From contig NC_051095.1 of the NCBI RefSeq assembly GCF_901709675.1, forward strand, positions 16,537,956 through 16,601,955: 64,000 bases of DNA, read 5' to 3'. Every line of letters starts with the position of its first letter. Positions within the stretch are counted from its first letter, which is position 1. Of the stretch, positions 11,353-23,302 are shown in pieces. The translations under genes were made by a program, and so were the position numbers. Source of the DNA: Syngnathus acus (taxonomy: Eukaryota; Chordata; Actinopteri; Syngnathiformes; Syngnathidae). The notes below the pieces were generated by a model, which did not search any database, had not been told where the DNA came from, and saw only the letters and a program-made list of their open reading frames with translations.

Positions 11353-12062
11353 GTGAGTGAAATGTTTTAAAATGTTTGGGGTGCTTTTTTAGATAACACA
11401 TATATTACTGAATGTGGGGGCTACAGCCTCATCTCTGGTACAGTAGCTGTGTAAAAAGATAACCAAGTGTAACATGATGCAGAAATACAGTGCAATGTTT
11501 TAATTGTTTGCTCCCTGAGACAAACACACCAACACACAAGCATACCTTGCCATTTTTTACGGCAAAACCCCTGATGTGTCGTAGTCCTGCCACTAGGAAT
11601 ACTATACAGATAGAGGACGGGAGTGGAGAAAAGGAAAGAGACATATAAAACGAGGAAGTCGACTAGCGAGAATGCCGATGTTGTTGAATGCTGAGGAAGT
11701 TCTAGAAATAAATACAAATTGAACAAACCCAACAGCTTTCTTTTTCCAATACTCCTCTGATGGGAGAAAAAAAAGCTATCGTTCCCAGTGGCGTAGAATT
11801 TGCTATATGGTAATGTAAACAATGTTGCGTCTTCGTCCAGTTCAACAGCTAAAAAAACAATCCAGGTATGCCAAGTTTCGGACTCAGTCCTTCATGCATG
11901 TTCCTGTTTTGTTATGTATAGATACAAATAAGTATTGTACAACGAGGCATGAGCATGGACGGTGCCGATGATCATTGTTTTGTACAAAAACGAAATAATG
12001 ATCACATGACACATTCCAGAAGTTGATTGGCTGACGCGAGGCGTAGCGACTCAGAAGTTAAT

Positions 12063-12081
12063 CCGCTGAGGGGCGGCAGCG
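12063..12081 (+). promoter_or_regulatory. Possible CTCF-like site in a CpG-rich patch
   Basis: CCGCTGAGGGGCGGCAGCG resembles the CTCF core and sits in a short CpG-rich patch (about 12030-12110) in an otherwise AT-rich spacer. It lies 1.3 kb before V4, too far for the usual CSE. It could be a relic promoter of a lost exon or an unrelated GC-rich insert. Confidence 0.35.
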
Positions 12082-12273
12082 TTTTTGCTTTGCGCGTCGA
12101 CGCGTCCCAAATAGCTTAAGTAACAGGCCACATCCCACTGTTAATAACCATAACAGTTATAAAAATCAATATAGTAAAGGAGTATCCAATACTGGAAATC
12201 TATAACGGTGTGAGTTACGCCGTTACTTATGGCGCCGGTAGTCCCAACATTGCACATGAGTTGGACGTTCAAT

Positions 12274-12294
12274 CTTGCTGTCCGTGGTGCTGAA
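12274..12294 (-). promoter_or_regulatory. RE1 (REST/NRSF site)
   Basis: GCTGTCCGTGGTGCTGAA is identical in its core to the site before V2, and the following sequence is also shared, so the site was duplicated with the class B unit. Confidence 0.85.
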
Positions 12295-12385
12295 GAGTGT
12301 TGCTGAGTTTTATCCCTTTTTTGGACCAGTGCTGATCTATTAATTCGTATAATACGCACTGGAAAAACTTTTTTTTAAATGTAAT

Positions 12386-12430
12386 ATATAATAATAATTA
12401 TTATTATTATAATTATTATTATTATTATTT
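12386..12430. repeat. ATT/AAT microsatellite
   Basis: A run of ATAAT and ATT units, in the place where the V2 spacer has a TTATTCTC tract and the V7 spacer another ATT run. Confidence 0.85.
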
Positions 12431-12606
12431 CGTCAACAGTACGAAAAAAAATCGTCCGGCTCCAGATACGATATTTAAGTCGACTATCTGGATCTAGATG
12501 ATTTTGTTGTACATTATCATGATTGTAATTTTCTTAAAAATCAATTGAATTTTAAAACCTAATCGCTGTTCATAATTGAAAACAATTCTGGACGCAATAC
12601 TAACAT

Positions 12607-12722
12607 CAAGTCAAGTCAAGTCAAGTTTATTTGTATAGCCCTAAATCACAAGCAGTCTCAAAGGGCTTCACATAGACAAAAATTGACAATTATTCTCAAA
12701 GCATCCCCTGATCTTAAGCTCA
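12607..12722 (+). mobile_element. Interspersed repeat fragment inserted in class B spacer
   Basis: The segment begins with AAGTCAAGTC units and then TTTATTTGTATAGC...AATCACAAGCAGTCTCAAAGGGCT, a sequence I recognise as a widely dispersed teleost repeat without being sure of its family. Spacers before V2 and V7 run straight from the TAAC(A/T)TC side into AGCCTTTGTAT, so they are empty sites and show that this piece was inserted. Confidence 0.65.
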
Positions 12723-13124
12723 GCCTTTGTATTTTAAACGAATGTAATGTCTTCTTAATTACGTTATGAAATACACCGAATAATGATTTATTAGAAGGTC
12801 TTGATTTTCTTACTTAGTTACTGTTCTGTAGTTTAGATTATTTACCTAGCATCACTATAATACTGTGCTGTCGTAATCGAAATATAAATCATGAATGTGT
12901 TTGTATGTTTTTGCATGTAAAATTATAATTTAATCACCATAATCCTGCGCTGTCATAATTGAAATATAAACGTATATATTTTACAAACGTTAGTCATGAA
13001 ATGTGTTTGTATTTTTTGCATTTAATATCTTAATTGAAAGTGGCACCATATAATTCAAAATGCTTTGTACTGTCTTTACGTCTATTAGACAGGGCGATTA
13101 AAATAATGTGCAGTTCTGTGAACA

Positions 13125-13233
13125 TGCTCTGAGCGCCGCTGGTGACACGTCAATGAATGAGAATGAAACGCGTTTGCACAGGAGCGCTCCTCCTGAGCTC
13201 CTTTTAGAGCTTCATTGCTGATAAACACGACGG
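13125..13233 (+). promoter_or_regulatory. Class B promoter block of V4 with CTCF-like CSE
   Basis: The CSE GCTCTGAGCGCCGCTGGTGA is followed by ACACGTCAATGAATGAGAAT and the GAGCTCCTTTTAGAGCTTCA box, almost as in V2 and V7. Distance from the CSE to the ATG is about 205 bp. Confidence 0.78.
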
Positions 13234-13351
13234 TGTGCATGCTTGTTATTTGAAGAGGCATATTTTCTTCGGAGTCTGGTTTATTTGAGACGTTTTTTAC
13301 GTGAGCATTGGGTTTACTTGAAGAAGTCCTCTTGCTATTTTTGAATTCACG

Positions 13352-15763
13352 ATGGATTTTATGCGGATGCGCGCTATCAGAGGCCGATGGCGCACACTGT
13401 TTGTGATTCTTTGTCTGAGCGAGCTGCGCTCCGTGGCTGGACAGGCTCGCTATTCCATACCGGAGGAGCAGGCGGAAGGCTCTTTTGTTGGAAACATTGC
13501 GAGAGATTTGGGCTTGGATGTTGGCAGACTAGTAGCAGGTAAAGCTCGTATCATTACCAAAGGAGGCCGACAATATGTTGATTTAAAGCGAGACAAAGGC
13601 ACACTTGTGATTAAGGAGCGCATCGACCGAGAGGAGCTTTGTGGCAAGACGACGCCCTGCAGCTTCACTTTTGACATCATTTTAGAAAATCCCATCCAGC
13701 TTTACCGTGTAATAGTGGAGGCCGTCGACATTAATGATAACAGTCCGTCCTTCCCACAATCAGAAATTCATTTAAAAATAGCTGAAAGTGTCGCACCCGG
13801 GGCACGTTTCTCACTTGAGAATGCCGACGACCCGGATGTTGGAAATAATGATATATATAAATATATTTTGAAACCTTCAGATAATTTTAAATTGGAAATA
13901 CAAAGCCAACCAGATGGAGCAAAATTCATGGAAATGGTTTTACAAAAGCCTTTAGACCGAGAAAAAGAAGAGAGTCTCACGCTCATGCTGATTGCATCAG
14001 ATGGTGGGGAGCCACACAGATCAGGGACAGTAAGAATTGAAATTGCTGTGCTGGATGCAAACGATAATGCGCCAGTGTGCACTCAACCTGTTTATAAGGT
14101 AGATGTGCCTGAAAATTCACCTGCAGGGACATTGATCACGACTGTTAGTGCAAATGATGCTGATGCAGGCCTAAATGGCGACGTCACGTTTTCCACACGT
14201 GCCACCAAAGGAACAGAACAGTTGTTTGGTGTAAATACCAAAACAGGAGAAATTAAAGTTTTAGGTGAATTGGATTTTGAAAAATCCAAGACTTATCAAT
14301 TAAATGTTCAGGCTAGAGATCATGGAGGATATACAGATACATGTAAAGTTTTTATCAACATAATTGATGTGAATGACAATGTCCCCAACATAGAAGTCAT
14401 GTCCTTTTCTCAGTCCATACCTGAAGATTCTCCCCCAGGTACAACAGTAGCTGTGTTTAACGTGAATGATGAAGACTCTGACGTCAACGGCGTTGTCAAG
14501 TGTTCCATTAACACCGACGTCCCTTTTAAAATTGAGGCTTCATTAACAGGCTACTACACCATAGTCACTGAAAACTTCTTAGACCGGGAAAGTGTCCCTG
14601 AATATAATGTGACCATAATGGTGTCTGACCAAGGCTCTCCACCTCTGTCAAGTAGTAAAAACATCAACGTTAAAATAGCAGACGTGAACGACAACCCGCC
14701 CAAATTCCATCAGTCAGAATACAGTAAGACTTTACCAGAGAACAACTCTCCCGGTTTTTCCGTGTTTACTGTAAGTGCGAGTGATGCAGACTGGGGCCAG
14801 AATGCCCGAGTGTCTTACTTCCTGGAGGAGAAAGACGTTAATGGAGTAGCTGTGTCCTCTTTTGTTTCCATCAATTCCGAGAATGGTGTCATCCATGCAG
14901 TCAGATCTTTTGACTATGAACAAATCAAGTCCTTTGACTTTAACGTGACTGTCCGCGACTCTGGATCCCCTCCGCTGAGTTCCGTGGCCACAGTTCACAT
15001 CCTAATCCAGGACCAGAACGACAACACCCCACAGGTCCTGTACCCAGTGCAGACAGGCGGCTCGCTGCTGGCCGAAATGGTGCCTCGTTCGGCCGACGTG
15101 GGCTACCTGGTGACCAAAGTGGTGGCCGTGGACGTGGACTCTGGCCAGAACGCCTGGCTCTCCTATCAAGTCCACAAAGCCACAGACAGGGCGCTGTTTG
15201 AAGTGGGCCTCCACAATGGAGAAATCCGAACTGTCCGCCAAGTGACTGATAAAGATGCTGTCAAACAAAGACTGACTGTTGTGGTGGAGGACAACGGGCA
15301 GCCCTCTCGTTCAGCCACAGTCATTGTGAACGTGGCCGTGGCCGACAGCTTCCCTGAGGTGCTCTCAGAGTTCACTGACTTGAGCATGTACGACAAGGAG
15401 TATAATGACAAGCTGACTTTTTACTTAGTCTTGGCGCTGGCTGTGGTCTCCTTCCTTTTCGTCACATGCTTGCTACTCATCATCGCAGTCAAAGTGCACA
15501 GGTGGAGACAGTCTCGCATCCTGTACCACTCCAACCTGCCTGTCATCCCGTACTATCCACCGCGGTACTCAGATACTTTGGGGACTGGGACTCTCCCGCA
15601 CGTGTATAATTACGAGGTGTGCAGGACAACTGACTCTAGAAAAAGTGACATGAAGAATATGCAAGCCATGAGTCAAAGTTTAGTGAGCGTGGATGGAGCT
15701 GATGGTGAAACGCCACATGTGAACAAGGAGCTGTCAGGAAACTTCTCACAGATGTCAACCTTG
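13352..15763 (+). CDS. pcdhg: V4: protocadherin gamma-type variable exon, class B
   Basis: 804 residues from MDFMRMRAIRG. Leader, EC1 with the CGKTTPC loop, and EC4-EC5 are close to V2, V7 and V9. EC2-EC3 differs most (for example SVAPGARFSLENADDPDVGNND). The class B cysteine pair in EC3 (PVCTQPVY and TDTCKV) is present. Membrane segment about 690-713; in the spacer-to-membrane stretch SMYDKEY replaces the usual SMHDKEY. Tail type 1 (NKELSGNFSQMSTL) with a GTGAGT donor at 15764. The intron start resembles that after V10 (class A'). A second, orphan copy of an exon end with its own donor lies 120-150 bp downstream. Confidence 0.95.
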
Positions 15764-15872
15764 GTGAGTCAGTATTTCACCATTCTTTTGCTGTTTTTGT
15801 ACCTGGTAACGTCTGCTGCTCTCAGTGAGAGTTTTCCATATACCTGTTATTAATTCAATTAACGTCAAGTAT

Positions 15873-15915
15873 ATGTTGAATGTCAACAAGCAGATTTCCT
15901 CATTTGTCAACCTTG
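15873..15915 (+). pseudogene. Orphan relic of a variable-exon 3' end with donor
   Basis: GAATGTCAACAAGCAGATTT followed by TTTGTCAACCTTG and then GTGAGTG matches the V5 tail end (NGNKQM...FSQMSTL plus donor) with an internal deletion. The sequence after the donor resembles the intron starts of V6 and V9. The V4 frame stops at 15853, so V4 cannot read through to it. It looks like the leftover of an unequal exchange or of a lost exon. Confidence 0.7.
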
Positions 15916-16851
15916 GTGAGTGATGTTTTTCACCTTTTTCATTTGATATTGTCACTAAGTCTCACAGTTTTCATGCTCAGGGCAAATTGCTTATATGCCT
16001 TATCACTATACTAAGTTCTTTTGGGATGAAAAGGAGTGTGGAGTAACATTTTTTTTTGTTCCTTGATGACGGTAAGGTTCATAGGAAAAGTCTGTCAGCT
16101 TTTTGTGTTTTTCTTTTTGCATTGATTTGTAGATAAATAGCAAACCACGTATGTTTTCAACTTGGTTCTCGGAGCCCCGCATCTGTGGTTATGTAGTTTG
16201 TAGCCCTTTGGTTGTCTTTCAGACTTGTCGTAATTCTTCTGGCTGAGGAGTTTCTTGTCTAAAATCTGTACGGCCCCTTTCAACCCAAGCTTGTCTTAAA
16301 TCATAAACCTTGATCTTTACTCATTCTCATAAAAGATCATGTCTTGCATGGATCCCCAGAAACATTATTGGTTATTTTACTCAAAAGTAATTTTGCAGCC
16401 ACTTAAAATGATCATCCTGGAGAACATTATCTGTTACAGAGGTTACATCTCTTCTTCAATCCGGATGATGTTCGCATAATTCTTCTAGCCTTTAAAGTAC
16501 AATGGGTCCATTTCACAACTCTGCCAATTTCAAAATTAAAGCCAAGATATCTCTTTGCCTCGTTTTGTGAAGTAAAAGTGCCTGTTTGCTTAGTGTCTTT
16601 TCATACTCCACTTAATGTCTCAATATCATACAGATTTGCAGTGTTCACACCATTCATTAGTATACTCTGTGAGCTTTATGTTGTGTCAATATTGTGTCAC
16701 CAAACATCAGAAAAAATGATTAGTGTACAATATCTATAATATATATACTTATAAATCACATTGAACGAGTACAATGCATTTTGTTATCATTGTACTTATG
16801 CTGATCCTGAGCCTAATTGACCCAAAGTGAACAGTGGAGCTATTCGTGACT

Positions 16852-16872
16852 GTCTCTGTCCGTGGTGCTGAA
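16852..16872 (-). promoter_or_regulatory. RE1 (REST/NRSF site)
   Basis: CTCTGTCCGTGGTGCTGAA, full core match, 468 bp before the V5 start codon. Context TGACCCAAAGTG upstream is shared with the site before V8. Confidence 0.85.
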
Positions 16873-17143
16873 AACCAAGTTCTTTTGGATTTGTTGAACA
16901 GCGCTCAGTCAGAGGATTTAAAATCATTATTTTTACATCTTTTGTAATAGTGCTCATGCAACTGTGTTGGTTGACTGTTGGTGCAAGTTATAACTTAAAC
17001 AAGGATAATTAAATTTGTGTTGTCCTTATGTGACTTTTAACGTGATTATTTTTAATCAAGGCATACAATGTTTAATTTCTTTTTTTTTTTTTTTTTTAGT
17101 TACGTTGACTATTTTAGACTAACTCGACAAACTTCACATAACG

Positions 17144-17164
17144 GACTCTAAGGGGCGCTGTTAC
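17144..17164 (+). promoter_or_regulatory. CTCF-like CSE of V5
   Basis: GACTCTAAGGGGCGCTGTTA, 176 bp before the ATG. The whole stretch from here to the start codon, including CCATTCGGCACAGGAGAGC and GATATTGTGCCTCGTCAT, is nearly the same as before V8 and similar to V1. Confidence 0.85.
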
Positions 17165-17339
17165 ATGTAAAATAGATGTTGAGTGCTCGGTGATGTAGTG
17201 CGGCTCCCTGCTCTGAAGCTGCCATTCGGCACAGGAGAGCCGTGCGTGAACAACGTACAACAATTGAGCTAAAATAGGCTGATATTGTGCCTCGTCATTT
17301 TTCGATCCGTTCACTTCATTGGAATAATTTTCTTTTAAT

Positions 17340-19763
17340 ATGGAGTGGAAAAATATTCATCCAAACCGTGGTGGAATATGGCGACGGACTGCCTGCCTCT
17401 TTGTCTTTTGCTGTTTTTTTCTAAATGCAACGCTGGCGCAAATCCGCTACTCAGTCCCAGAGGAGATGAAAAAGGGATCGCTTATTGGAAATGTGGCCCA
17501 GGATCTCGGTTTGGATCTGAAAAGACTCCGTTCTGGGCGGGCCCGCATCGTGACAGGGGACAACGTCCAGTACGCCGAGCTGAGGGCGGACAAAGGGCTG
17601 CTGGTTGTCCACGAGAGGATAGATCGAGAGCAGCTGTGTGGAGACGTGACGCCGTGCAGCTTCACCTTTGAGATTTTATTGGAAAGCCCCATGGAATTGC
17701 ATCCCGTGACCATCGAAGTGTTGGACGTAAATGACAATGCTCCCACTTTTGAAAATCGACATTTAGAATTTGAAATTAGTGAGTCTGCTGCGCTTGGCTC
17801 CCGTTTTGTTTTGGAGAGTGCTTATGATGCTGACGTGGATGCAAATAACGTACAAAATTACATTTTAACTCCGAGTGATAATTTCGTTTTAAAACAACAC
17901 TCTAGTCCGGGGGGCAAAAAACATGCAGAAATGGTGCTTCAGAAAGCTTTAGACAGAGAAGAACAGCCGCGACTCACTTTAAAATTAGTGGCTGTAGATG
18001 GTGGAAATCCGCAGAAATCAGGTACAGTAAATATTGACATTAACATTCAAGATATCAATGATAACGCTCCCGTTTTTAATCAAACTTCGTATCCAGCTAA
18101 ATTAATTGAAAATGCCCCAAAGGGCACTCGCGTTGTAACTGTAAATGCCACAGATGCTGATAGTGGTTCAAATGCACAAGTAACATACTCATTTTCAAAA
18201 TCAAAAGCAGGAATAACAGATTTGTTTCAGATAGACGAGGTGACAGGGTGTATATCTGTAGCTAAGCAAATAGATTATGAAAAATACAAAACAATAGAGC
18301 TTATCGTCGAAGCTAAAGATCAGGGTGGGTTGAGTGACTCCACAAAAGTCGAAATAGAAGTTAGTGATTTAAATGATAATGTTCCAGCCATAAATGTAAT
18401 GTCCTTCACCAGTCCGGTGTTAGAAGATTCCCCCGTTGGTGCCACTATTGGTATCATTAATGTAAAAGACCTGGATTCTGGTGAAAACGGTCACGTGAGG
18501 TGCGCGATAGAAGGCCGCGTTCCATTTAGGATTAAATCCAATGTGAGAAATTATTTTGCATTGATGACTGATGCTGATTTAGATCGTGAAAGTGTTTCAG
18601 AATACAACATAACAATCGTTGCATCAGATGCCGGCTCACCTCCCCTCTCCACAAAAAAGATTTTTAATTTGAAAGTGTCGGATGTAAATGACAACGCCCC
18701 TGTATTTCCGGTCAGCATTTATAGTGCAAACATTGCAGAAAACAACTCGCCAGGTGTTTCAGTGCTAAGGCTGATTGCCAAAGACCCAGATGAAAACCAG
18801 AACGCTCGCATCTCCTACATGTTGGAGCAGAGTGAAATCGGAGGTAGTTCAATTAGTGAATTTGTGTCCATTAATGCAGAAAGTGGAGTTATTAGTGCAG
18901 TTCGGTCATATGACTACGAGCAACTCAAAGAGCTGACATTTATTGTCAGAGCGCAGGATGGAGGGTCCCCTCCCCTGAGCAGCAATGTAAGCGTTCGCAT
19001 CCTCATCCAGGACCAGAACGACAATGCCCCTCAAGTGTTGTACCCGGTGCAGACAGGCGGCTCACTGCTGGCCGAAATGGTGCCTCGTTCGGCCGACGTA
19101 GGCTATCTGGTGACCAAAGTGGTGGCCGTGGACGTGGACTCTGGCCAGAACGCCTGGCTCTCCTATCAAGTGAACAAAGCCACGGACAGGGCGCTGTTTG
19201 AAGTGGGCCTCCACAATGGAGAGATCCGAACTGTCCGCCAAGTGACTGATAAAGATGCTGTCAAACAAAGACTGACTGTTGTGGTGGAGGACAACGGGCA
19301 GCCCTCTCGTTCAGCCACAGTCATTGTGAATGTGGCGGTGGCCGACAGCTTCCCTGAGGTGCTCTCGGAGTTCACTGACTTGAGCATGCACGACAAGGAG
19401 TACAATGACCAGCTGACTTTTTACTTAGTCTTGGCGCTGGCTGTGGTGTCCTTCCTCTTCGTCACCTGTTTGTTGCTCATCATCACAGTCAAAGTGTACA
19501 GGTGGAGACAGTCTCGCGTCCTGTACCACTCCAACCTGCCCGTCATTCCGTATTATCCGCCTCGTTACTCCGATACTTTGGGAACTGGGACCCTCCCGCA
19601 CGTGTACAATTACGAGGTGTGCAGGACCACTGACTCAAGAAAAAGTGACATGAAGAACATGCAAGCCATGAGTCAAAGTTTAGTGAGTGTGGATGGAGCT
19701 GATGCTGATATATCGAATGGCAACAAGCAGATGTCAAGAGACTTTTCTCAGATGTCAACCTTG
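17340..19763 (+). CDS. pcdhg: V5: protocadherin gamma-type variable exon, class A
   Basis: 808 residues from MEWKNIHPNRGG. Signal core about 18-33, then QIRYSVPEEMKKG. EC1 is almost the same as V8 and V1. EC2-EC3 is partly its own (for example TSYPAKLIENAPKGTRV). EC6 carries YQVNKATD where most exons have YQVHKATD, a variant shared with the next exon V6. Membrane segment about 693-716 with LLIITVKVYRW. Tail type 1 (ISNGNKQMSRDFSQMSTL); GTGAGT donor at 19764. The first 110 bp of intron are shared with V2. Confidence 0.95.
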
Positions 19764-20800
19764 GTGAGTGAAAGTTCTCAGTATTATTTTGCTCTTATTT
19801 TTTGTTTTAATCTGATCACTTTCAGAGCCTCACAGGAGAACGTTATTCTCTCCTCACTGGTCTCCATACTGCTTGAGATTTTTATTTTTATGAGTAAAAC
19901 TCCATAACGAAAAAGCAAGCCTGGTGAATCTGTTGTTGGATGTTTCCTTCTACAGTCTGAAACTAATCTAGCTGTTTTATCTTCACAATGAGAGGAATCT
20001 CAACACCAATTACTATAAAATAATATTTTTATAGTGGTCTTAATTCTTTCTTCATGCCATGTCATGTTGGATGACCCATTGTCATAGTGTTTCGTGTAAT
20101 TCAAACTGACACGTTTATTCTGGAACTTATTTGGTTATAATCACTTTTACTTGTGATTTGTTTCCATTTTGGAGTGATATTTATTTTCTGTGAATTTCCT
20201 AAGTCTTGCAGTTTTAGCACCGCAGTCTGAATTTCACTTGGCATATTTTTTTTTCCAGTGAACAGTTTTTCTTCATCACAATGTCAATACAAAAAATTGC
20301 AAACAATTTCACAATTACATGTAAAGATATTTCGTAGGCTTCCCGACTTATCAATAAAATGTACGTCCCTTTGAAATAAACCAAATAACTTTTAAATCAT
20401 TAATCAATTTTTACTGCTTTGTGATAATCAAGCTTTTTTTTTGTTTCATTACAACTGTGCCATATTAGATCATTTCCTTAGATGTGTTGTTTTTAATCTT
20501 AGTTTAAGCATGAAATTTATTGATGAGAAAATTAGTTGCATTACTCAAATTGAACTCAGAGGGACGCTGTAGGTCAAATCATCGGTGGGTCTGTATTCCA
20601 CTCTCTCCTTACGAGTGAGGACTATGAGGGGAAGAGGGGCGGTGTGCATCATTTGAGCTGGCGGCGAGAGACACTGACTCCCTCTCACTCGCTTGTTGTC
20701 TGAGGGGGTGTAAACCCACTATTTTCCTTTGTTAGGACTATAATTATATATCTAGACAACGCATCTTTTATTGGGATCATTTTGAGGGGTATATTTTACG
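19764..20800. other. Spacer V5-V6
   Basis: A 1 kb AT-rich spacer with the V6 CSE near its right end. No convincing RE1 was found, one of two spacers without one. A GTGAGGACTATGAGGGGAAG purine-rich stretch and CTCTCACTCGC lie between the CSE and the ATG. Confidence 0.65.
20553..20573 (+). promoter_or_regulatory. CTCF-like CSE of V6
   Basis: AACTCAGAGGGACGCTGTAG, about 230 bp before the V6 start codon, keeps the GGGACGCTG core of the class A' elements. Confidence 0.75.
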
Positions 20801-23224
20801 ATGGCAAACGGAATCCCTCCCAGCACATTGGATAGAAAACGGCACATCGTCTGCTGGCAATTGTCATTTTTCCTTTTCTTCCTCCCATCGGTCGACGGAA
20901 ATATAAGGTATTCAATTCCTGAGGAGATGAAGAAAGGCTCTGTGATTGGAAACGTCGCACAAGACCTCGGTTTGGATGTGAAGAGGCTGTTGTCCGGGCG
21001 GGCCCGCATCGTGACTGGGGAGAGCGTCGAATACACCAAGCTTCTGGCAAACAAAGGGACTCTGGTGGTGAATGAGAGGATCGACCGGGAGCAGCTTTGT
21101 GGAGAGGTGACGCCGTGCAGTTTCAGCTTTGAGGTGATTTTGGAAAACCCCACGGAGCTCCATCACGTGACTGTTGAAATTACAGACATAAATGACCACT
21201 CGCCGACGTTCAAAAGAAACTATATCCATTTTGAAATCAGTGAATCTGCAAATATTGGTGCTCGTTTTTCTCTGACAAGTGCCGAGGACCCAGACGTGGG
21301 TCTCAATAGCCTGCGGGAATATTTGTTAACAGAGAATGGCTATTTCGTGCTGAAGCAGCATTCAAATACAGATGGCAAGAATTATGCGGAGATGGTGCTT
21401 CAAAAGCCGCTGGACAGGGAAACACTCCCCACTTTGTCTTTAAAATTAATAGCAGTGGACGGCGGGAACCCACAAAGGTCTGGTACAGTTAATATTAATA
21501 TTGTTGTTCTTGATGCGAACGACAACGCGCCTGTATTCAACCAATCCGTGTACAAAGCTGCCGTGATGGAGAATGCTGCCCTCGGCCATTTTGTCGTCAC
21601 TGTTAATGCCACTGACGCAGACTTTGGGTCTAATAGCCTTGTGACTTATCATTTTTCAGACATGGACAGCAGCATGCGTGATGTGTTTGCCATTGATGAA
21701 AAGAGTGGTGTTATTTCTGTGAAGGGCGCTATTGATTTTGAGAAAAATAAAAAATATGAGCTGAGAATAGACGCAAAGGACCAGGGAGGATTGACGGACT
21801 CATGCAAAGTAATGGTTGACGTCACTGATGTAAATGACAACGCTCCCACGATGAGCGTCATGTCTTTCACAAGTCCTGTGTCAGAGGATTCTCCTCCTGG
21901 GACAACTGTTGGTATCATTAACGTTAAAGACATTGATTCGGCTGAAAATGGACAGGTGACTTGTAGAATTGAGCAAAATCTGCCTTTCAAAATTAAATCC
22001 AATTTGAGAAATTATTACACGTTATTAACAGATGCGCCTTTAGATCGTGAAAGTGTGTCAGAATATAACATAACTGTTGTTGCCACAGACGCAGGATTTC
22101 CTTCTCTGTGGGCTAAAAAAACTTTTCATCTGAAAGTCTCTGACGTCAACGACAATGCGCCGTTTTTTTCACGAGCTGCTTACAGCGCGATTATCACAGA
22201 AAATAATACTCCTGGCATTTCTATTATGACTCTTAATGCAAAAGACCCTGATGATAGTCAAAACGCTCGCATTTCTTACATTTTTGAGGATGCAAATATC
22301 GGTGGGTCTCCAGTGTCAGACTATGTTTCTATAAATGCACAAAGTGGAACGATACACGCAGTTCGCTCTTTTGATTATGAGCAAATTAAACAAGTGGACT
22401 TGGTGGTCAGAGCACAAGATGGAGGTTCCCCTCCCCTCAGCAGCAACGTGAGCGTTCGTATACTGATCCAGGACCAGAATGACAACGCCCCTCAGGTGCT
22501 GTACCCGGTCCTGACGGGCGGCTCGCTGCTGGCCGAAATGGTGCCTCGTTCGGCCGACGTGGGCTACCTGGTGACCAAAGTGGTGGCCGTGGACGTGGAC
22601 TCTGGCCAGAACGCCTGGCTCTCCTATCAAGTGAACAAAGCCACGGACAGGGCGCTGTTTGAAGTGGGCCTCCACAATGGAGAGATCCGAACTGTCCGCC
22701 AAGTGACTGATAAAGATGCTGTCAAACAAAGACTGACTGTTGTGGTGGAGGACAACGGGCAGCCCTCTCGTTCAGCCACAGTCATTGTGAACGTGGCGGT
22801 GGCCAACAGCTTCCCTGAGGTGCTCTCGGAGTTCACTGACTTGAGCATGCATGACAAGGAATACAATGACAAGCTGACTTTTTACTTGGTCTTGGCACTG
22901 GCTGTGGTCTCCTTCCTCTTTGTCACCTGCTTGCTGCTCATCATAGCTGTCAAAGTGTACAGGTGGAGACAGTCTCGCGTCCTGTACCACTCCAACCTGC
23001 CCGTCATCCCGTATTATCCACCTCGGTACTCTGATACTTTGGGGACGGGGACAATCCCGCACGTGTACAATTACGAGGTGTGCAGGACCACTGACTCTAG
23101 AAAAAGTGACATGAAGAACATGCAAGCTGTGAGTCAAAGTTTGGTGAGTGTGGATGGAGCTGATGGTGACATGCCGCATGTGACAAAGGAGCTGTCTGGA
23201 AACTTTTCACAGATGTCAACTTTG
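20801..23224 (+). CDS. pcdhg: V6: protocadherin gamma-type variable exon, class A'
   Basis: 808 residues from MANGIPPSTLD, with signal core FFLFFLPSVDG and mature start near NIRYSIPEE. EC1 has GSVIGNVAQDLGLDVKRL, grouping it with V10, V12 and V14 rather than with its class A neighbours, and the EC1-EC2 linker is DINDHSP (His for Asn). EC2-EC4 is the most divergent of the left half. From EC6 on it follows the shared sequence, with the V5-like YQVNKATD variant and VAVANSFPEV in place of VAVADSFPEV. Tail type 1 (THVTKELSGNFSQMSTL-like); GTGAGT donor at 23225. It sits between a class A and a class B exon, breaking the A-B alternation. Confidence 0.95.
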
Positions 23225-23302
23225 GTGAGTTAAGTGTTTCACCATCTTTCCCATTTGCTGTTTACCGATTTTGTTCTTATTATACATCTCCAACTTTTAG
23301 CA

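Larger units (their letters stand above)
11353..13351. other. Spacer V3-V4
   Basis: A 2 kb spacer with V2-like sequence just after the donor, a CpG-rich patch with a CTCF-like motif (12000-12110), an RE1, an ATT microsatellite, an inserted interspersed repeat (12607-12722) and the V4 promoter block. A frame on the minus strand at 11421-11822 has no recognisable protein features. Confidence 0.7.
15764..17339. other. Spacer V4-V5
   Basis: Contains the orphan exon end (15873-15915), a long stretch (16024-16500) paralogous to the V7-V8 spacer, an RE1, a poly-T run (about 17080-17098) and the class A CSE. The matching spacers show that B-to-A spacers were duplicated with the exons. Confidence 0.75.

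Noticed and set aside
20212-20232. TTTTAGCACCGCAGTCTG as RE1 of V6
   Set aside because: Only TAGCACC of one half-site fits.
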